Source of the DNA: DATBGO01 sp036558005
GTDB taxonomy: Bacteria > Actinomycetota > Actinomycetes > Streptosporangiales > Streptosporangiaceae
Length of the DNA stretch: 64,000 bases
Direction: 5' to 3'
Assembly: GCA_036558005.1 (NCBI GenBank)
Contig: DATBGO010000144.1
Coordinates: 26,900 to 90,899 of the forward strand
Under the pieces are notes generated by a model. It saw only the letters and a list, made by a program, of their open reading frames with translations. It had not been told where the DNA came from and did no database searches. Below are positions 60,743 through 64,000 of this stretch, one piece after another; position 1 is the stretch's first letter; each line of letters opens with the position of its first letter. The position numbers and the translations under genes are program-made.

Positions 60743-61825
60743 GTGGACTCCGGTGATGGCCCGCAGGCCCCCCTCCCCCCGCCCGCACCCGATCTCGCCC
60801 AGGCGGTCCCGGCACAGCCTGTCGGCGCTGAGCCCGTTGCGGCCGAGCCCGTTGCGGCCGAGCCCGTTGCGGCACAGCCTGTCGGCGCTGAGCCCGTTGC
60901 GGACCAGCCCGATGCCGGGCCGCCCGTAGCGGCCCGGCCGGGCCAGGGCGCCGCGGATCCTGACCCGGACAAGGCCCGGTCACTGTCACCGTCGCGGGCC
61001 GGCGACTTCCTGACCTGCCCGCTGCTGTACCGGTTCCGGGTCATCGACCGGCTGCCCGAGCCGCCGAGCCCGGCCGCCGCCCGCGGCACCCTGGTGCACG
61101 CGGTGCTCGAACGGCTGTTCGACGAGCCGGCCGCCGCCAGGACCCCGGACACCGCCAGGGCGCTGCTGGCGCCGCAGTGGCAGCGGCTGACCGAGGCCGA
61201 GCCCGAGCTGGCCGGGATGTTCGGCACCGACGCCGAGCGCGCCGCCTGGCTCGCCGAGGCCAGCGTGATGCTGGACCGTTACTTCACGCTGGAGGACCCG
61301 GCCAGGATCGAGCCGAGCGACCGGGAGCTCGCGGTCGAGGCGACGCTGGAGTCCGGGCTGACCCTGCGCGGCTTCATCGACCGGCTGGACGTCGCCGCGA
61401 CCGGGGAGATCCGGATCGTCGACTACAAGACCGGCACCTCGCCCAGGGAGGAGTACGAGGCGCGGGCGCTGTTCCAGATGAAGTTCTACGCGGTCGCGCT
61501 GTGGCTGACCCGGCGGCAGGTGCCGCGCCTGCTGCAGCTGATGTACCTGGGCAACGGGGAGATCGTGCGGTACGCGCCGGATGAGTCCGACCTGCGGGCC
61601 ACGGTGCGCAAGATCGAGGCGCTGTGGCGGGCGATCCAGCGGGCCGCCGCGACCGGGGACTGGCGGCCGCGCCGCAGCCGGCTCTGTGACTGGTGCGCGC
61701 ACCAGGCGATCTGCCCGGCCTTCGGCGGCACCCCGCCGCCGCTGCCCGCGCCGCGGGACCAGCGTGATCGCGGCGGCCCCGGTCAGGCGGCGCCAGAGTC
61801 CGGCCTGGTGTTCTCCGGGAAGTGA
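60743..61825 (+). CDS. RecB/Cas4-type PD-(D/E)XK nuclease
   Basis: A 360-residue nuclease. From about residue 78: SPSRAGDFLTCPLLYRF, RGTLVHAVLERLF with the active-site His, LRGFIDRLDV, and IVDYKTGTSP with the catalytic Asp and Lys. Cys in FLTCPLLY and the C-terminal LCDWCAHQAIC could bind a 4Fe-4S cluster as in Cas4/AddB. The first 75 residues are a Pro/Ala/Val repeat region that is disordered. No cas genes are near, so a housekeeping role is likelier; its place after trmI resembles Rv2119. The 3' end overlaps the convergent oligopeptide ATPase gene by 43 bp. Confidence 0.9.
   Translation: MDSGDGPQAPLPPPAPDLAQAVPAQPVGAEPVAAEPVAAEPVAAQPVGAEPVADQPDAGPPVAARPGQGAADPDPDKARSLSPSRAGDFLTCPLLYRFRVIDRLPEPPSPAAARGTLVHAVLERLFDEPAAARTPDTARALLAPQWQRLTEAEPELAGMFGTDAERAAWLAEASVMLDRYFTLEDPARIEPSDRELAVEATLESGLTLRGFIDRLDVAATGEIRIVDYKTGTSPREEYEARALFQMKFYAVALWLTRRQVPRLLQLMYLGNGEIVRYAPDESDLRATVRKIEALWRAIQRAAATGDWRPRRSRLCDWCAHQAICPAFGGTPPPLPAPRDQRDRGGPGQAAPESGLVFSGK
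60811..60900 (+). repeat. 15-bp tandem repeats and 30-bp exact direct repeat
   Basis: Six 15-bp units; the first 30 bp (60811-60840) recur exactly at 60871-60900, with two identical 15-bp units between. They encode repeated xx-P-V-[AG] pentapeptides in the nuclease N-terminus. Confidence 0.9.
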
Positions 61826-62850
61826 CAGGCCACGTGGTGGCCGGGCGCGAGCTCGGCCAGCGGCGGCTCCTGGGTGCGGCAGATCTCCTGCGCCTTCCAG
61901 CACCTGGTGTGGAACCGGCAGGCGGGCGGCGGGTTCAGCGGGCTGGGCACGTCCCCGGCCAGCCGGATCCGCTCGCGCCTGGTCCGGTTGCCCGCGGCGT
62001 CGCGGACCGGCTCGGGCACCGGCACCGCTGACATCAGCGCCACCGTGTACGGGTGCCTGGGCAGCGCGTACAGCTGGTCCCTGGACGCGGTCTCCACCAG
62101 CTTGCCCAGGTACATCACCGCGACCCGGTCGCTGATGTGCCGGACCACCGACAGGTCGTGCGCGATGACCACGTAGGTCAGGCTGAGCTCGTTCTGCAGG
62201 TCCTCCATCAGGTTGATGACCTGCGCCTGGATCGACACGTCCAGCGCGGAGACCGGCTCGTCGGCCACGATCAGCTTCGGCTTGAGCGCGAGCGTCCTGG
62301 CGATCCCGATCCGCTGCCGCTGCCCGCCGGAGAACTCGTGCGGGTACCGGTTGTAGTGCTCGGGGTTCAGCCCGACCAGTTCGAGCAGGTCCTGGACCGA
62401 CCGCTTGACGCCCTGCTCGGTCTTGACCCTCTGCAGCCGGAACGGCGCGCCGACGATGGCGCCGACGGTGTGCCGCGGGTTCAGCGACGAGTACGGGTCC
62501 TGGAAGATCATCTGGACGTCGCGGCGCAGCGGCCGCATCCGGCCCATCGACAGGTGAGTGATGTCGTGCCCGTCGAAGACGATCTGCCCGCCGGTGGGCT
62601 CGAGCAGCCGGGTCAGCAGCCTGCCGGTGGTGGTCTTGCCGCAGCCAGACTCGCCCACCAGCCCGAGCGTCTCGCCCTGGCGGACCGAGAAGGTCACGTC
62701 GTCGACCGCCTGCACGGCGCCGACCCGGTGCCGCAGGATGATGCCCCTGGTGACAGGGAAATGCTTGGTCAGCGCGGTCACCTGCAGCAGCGCGTTGTCG
62801 TCGGCGCCGCCGCCGCTGGCGGCGACGGGCTCGGTCAGCGAGGTGCTCAC
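61783..62850 (-). CDS. Oligopeptide/dipeptide ABC ATPase (OppF/DppF)
   Basis: A 355-residue ATPase: Walker A GESGCGKTT, Q-loop MIFQDPYSSLNPR, signature FSGGQRQRIGIARTL, Walker B LIVADEPVSALDVS, and the C-terminal oligopeptide_DPP domain with CRFHTRCWKAQEICRTQEP, whose cysteines may hold an iron-sulfur cluster. It pairs with the next ATPase to drive peptide or nickel-type import. GTG start with GGAGG 5 nt upstream, 31 bp after the preceding gene. Confidence 0.93.
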   Translation of the reverse strand: MSTSLTEPVAASGGGADDNALLQVTALTKHFPVTRGIILRHRVGAVQAVDDVTFSVRQGETLGLVGESGCGKTTTGRLLTRLLEPTGGQIVFDGHDITHLSMGRMRPLRRDVQMIFQDPYSSLNPRHTVGAIVGAPFRLQRVKTEQGVKRSVQDLLELVGLNPEHYNRYPHEFSGGQRQRIGIARTLALKPKLIVADEPVSALDVSIQAQVINLMEDLQNELSLTYVVIAHDLSVVRHISDRVAVMYLGKLVETASRDQLYALPRHPYTVALMSAVPVPEPVRDAAGNRTRRERIRLAGDVPSPLNPPPACRFHTRCWKAQEICRTQEPPLAELAPGHHVACHFPENTRPDSGAA

Positions 62851-62881
62851 GTGGCCTCCGCCGTGGTCGGCGCCCGGCGCG

Positions 62882-63970
62882 TCATGACGGCGCTCCGGCC
62901 TGGTCGTCCTTGATGTCGGCGCGCTGCTCGGCGGTCAGGTGGCAGGCCACCATGTGGCCGGGCTCCACCTCGTGCAGCACCGGCACGTCGGCCTGGCTGC
63001 GGCCGCCGGTCCGGTCGGCGTAGGCGCAGCGCGGGTGGAACGGGCAGCCCTCGGGCACGTTGATCAGGCTCGGCGGGGTGCCCTCGATCGGGACCAGCCG
63101 CTCGCTGCGCTCCTCGTCGATCCGCGGCATGGAGCTGAGCAGCCCCCAGGCGTACGGGTGCGCGGCGCGGGCGAAGATGTCGGTCGCCGACCCGTACTCG
63201 GCGACCCGGCCCGCGTACATGACCAGGATGTCGTCGGACAGCTCGGCGACCACGCCCAGGTCGTGGGTGATCATGATGACGGCCGAGTCGTACTCGGACT
63301 GCAGGCTGGAGATCAGGTCCAGGATCTGCGCCTGGACGGTGACGTCCAGCGCGGTCGTCGGCTCGTCGGCGATCAGCAGCTCGGGGTCGCACGACAGCGC
63401 CATCGCGATCATGGCCCGCTGCCGCATCCCGCCGGAGAACTGGTGCGGGTAGTCGTCGACCCTGGTGCCGGGGTTGGGGATGCCGACGCGGCCGAGCATG
63501 TCGATCGCGTGCTTGCGGGCGACCTGCTTGCCGACCTCGTTGTGCACCCGGTAGGCCTCGATGATCTGGTGGCCCACGGTGTAGTAGGGGTGCAGCGAGG
63601 ACAGCGGGTCCTGGAAGATCATCGCCATCCGGCTGCCGCGCAGCGCGCGCACCCGGGCCGGGCTGGCGGTGACCAGTTCCTCGCCGTGCAGCCAGATCTG
63701 GCCGCTGATCTTCGCATTGCTGCCGTGGTGCAGCCCCATGATGGCCAGGCTGGTCACGCTCTTGCCCGAGCCCGACTCGCCGACGATGCCCAGCGTCCGG
63801 CCGCGGTCCAGCGAGAACGAGACGCCGTCGACGGACTTCACCACGCCGTCGTCGGTCGGGAAGTGCACTCGCAGGTCGCGCACGTCCAGGTACGCGCCGG
63901 ACGCCGGTGGTTCCGGCGACTCGGCGAGCCCCGTCTGCGGCTCGACGAAGATGTCTTCCTGATCAGTCAT
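62882..63970 (-). CDS. Oligopeptide/dipeptide ABC ATPase (OppD/DppD)
   Basis: A 362-residue ATPase: Walker A GESGSGKSV, MIFQDPLSSLHPYY, signature FSGGMRQRAMIAMAL, Walker B LLIADEPTTALDVT, and C-terminal CPFHPRCAYADRT. The ATG at 63970 overlaps the stop of the upstream permease as ATGA. It belongs to an opp/dpp operon whose permeases and binding protein lie beyond the right edge. Confidence 0.94.
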   Translation of the reverse strand: MTDQEDIFVEPQTGLAESPEPPASGAYLDVRDLRVHFPTDDGVVKSVDGVSFSLDRGRTLGIVGESGSGKSVTSLAIMGLHHGSNAKISGQIWLHGEELVTASPARVRALRGSRMAMIFQDPLSSLHPYYTVGHQIIEAYRVHNEVGKQVARKHAIDMLGRVGIPNPGTRVDDYPHQFSGGMRQRAMIAMALSCDPELLIADEPTTALDVTVQAQILDLISSLQSEYDSAVIMITHDLGVVAELSDDILVMYAGRVAEYGSATDIFARAAHPYAWGLLSSMPRIDEERSERLVPIEGTPPSLINVPEGCPFHPRCAYADRTGGRSQADVPVLHEVEPGHMVACHLTAEQRADIKDDQAGAPS

Positions 63971-64000
63971 GCGGTGCGCACCCTCGGGTCGACGACGGCG
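63967..64000 (-). CDS. C-terminal end of ABC permease (OppC/DppC), cut by window edge
   Basis: The frame in front of the TGA at 63967-63969 reads VVDPRVRTA, the usual DPR-containing C-terminus of dipeptide permeases of the C type. Only 10 codons are present. Confidence 0.7.
   Translation of the reverse strand, partial: AVVDPRVRTA

Noticed and set aside
60811..60900. CRISPR-like repeats
   Set aside because: The units are contiguous, in frame and lack spacers; no cas genes are present even though the nuclease resembles Cas4.
1..64000. tRNA, rRNA or known riboswitch
   Set aside because: I looked in the gaps between genes for such sequences, including a lysine or B12 riboswitch before the kam genes, and saw none that I could support by eye; a covariance-model scan was not possible.

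Overview
The window is a very GC-rich chromosomal segment of an actinomycete. Dense overlapping genes, many GTG starts, spurious long antisense frames, and a complete Pup-proteasome system with PafBC, HelY and a site-2 protease all point to Actinomycetota. A streptosporangialean or related lineage is plausible, but that is inference. I see no rRNA, tRNA, CRISPR array, insertion sequence or replication origin.

Layout. 1-7.2 kb: the 3' end of an acetyl-CoA synthetase gene, a small lipoprotein, and a lysine-degradation module. That module has kamA (lysine 2,3-aminomutase) divergent from a tightly coupled kdd-kamD-kamE-kal run; only the Kce cleavage enzyme of the classical lysine fermentation route is missing. 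7.2-10.6 kb: lgt, an O-methyltransferase, a VOC protein, a GntR/UTRA regulator and a GNAT acetyltransferase. 10.6-20.7 kb: a 1460-residue GH38 alpha-mannosidase, an NTPase-LuxR regulator, a catalytically degenerate acyl-adenylate-type protein, an Lrp regulator and an MsiK/UgpC-type sugar ABC ATPase. 20.7-29 kb: a PadR-controlled FtsX-type ABC system, then a carbohydrate ABC importer with two tandem substrate-binding lipoproteins, two permeases and no ATPase of its own. 29-38 kb: acyl-CoA dehydrogenase, M24 peptidase, RsbU-like phosphatase, 5'-3' exonuclease, a wrecked ArsB-type permease, cysteine dioxygenase, a DUF222/HNH protein, and a divergent pair of small genes.

38-61.8 kb: the housekeeping backbone helY-tatC-tatA-pafC-pafB ... 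pafA ... prcA-prcB-pup-dop-mpa-trmI-(M50 protease)-RecB-like nuclease. Together with the M24 peptidase and exonuclease this matches, from memory, the gene order of Mycobacterium tuberculosis Rv2089c-Rv2119, but with lineage-specific insertions. These are a DUF3866/FKBP/glycosyltransferase/nucleotide-sugar dehydrogenase block between pafB and pafA, and a succinate-semialdehyde-type dehydrogenase between pafA and prcA. The right end carries two oligopeptide ABC ATPases and the last codons of their permease.

How it works together. Pup ends in Gln, so Dop must deamidate it before PafA ligates it; Mpa (ARC) unfolds pupylated substrates into the PrcAB core. Lgt would lipidate the four lipoproteins in the window. 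The sugar importer, GH38 enzyme and MsiK-like ATPase could form one glycan-utilisation system. A recurrent sequence signal is a TANNNT -10 box 6-8 nt before a start codon, suggesting many leaderless mRNAs. Several operon ends carry perfect GC-rich hairpins. All functional statements rest on reading motifs in the translated sequence; no database search was run.
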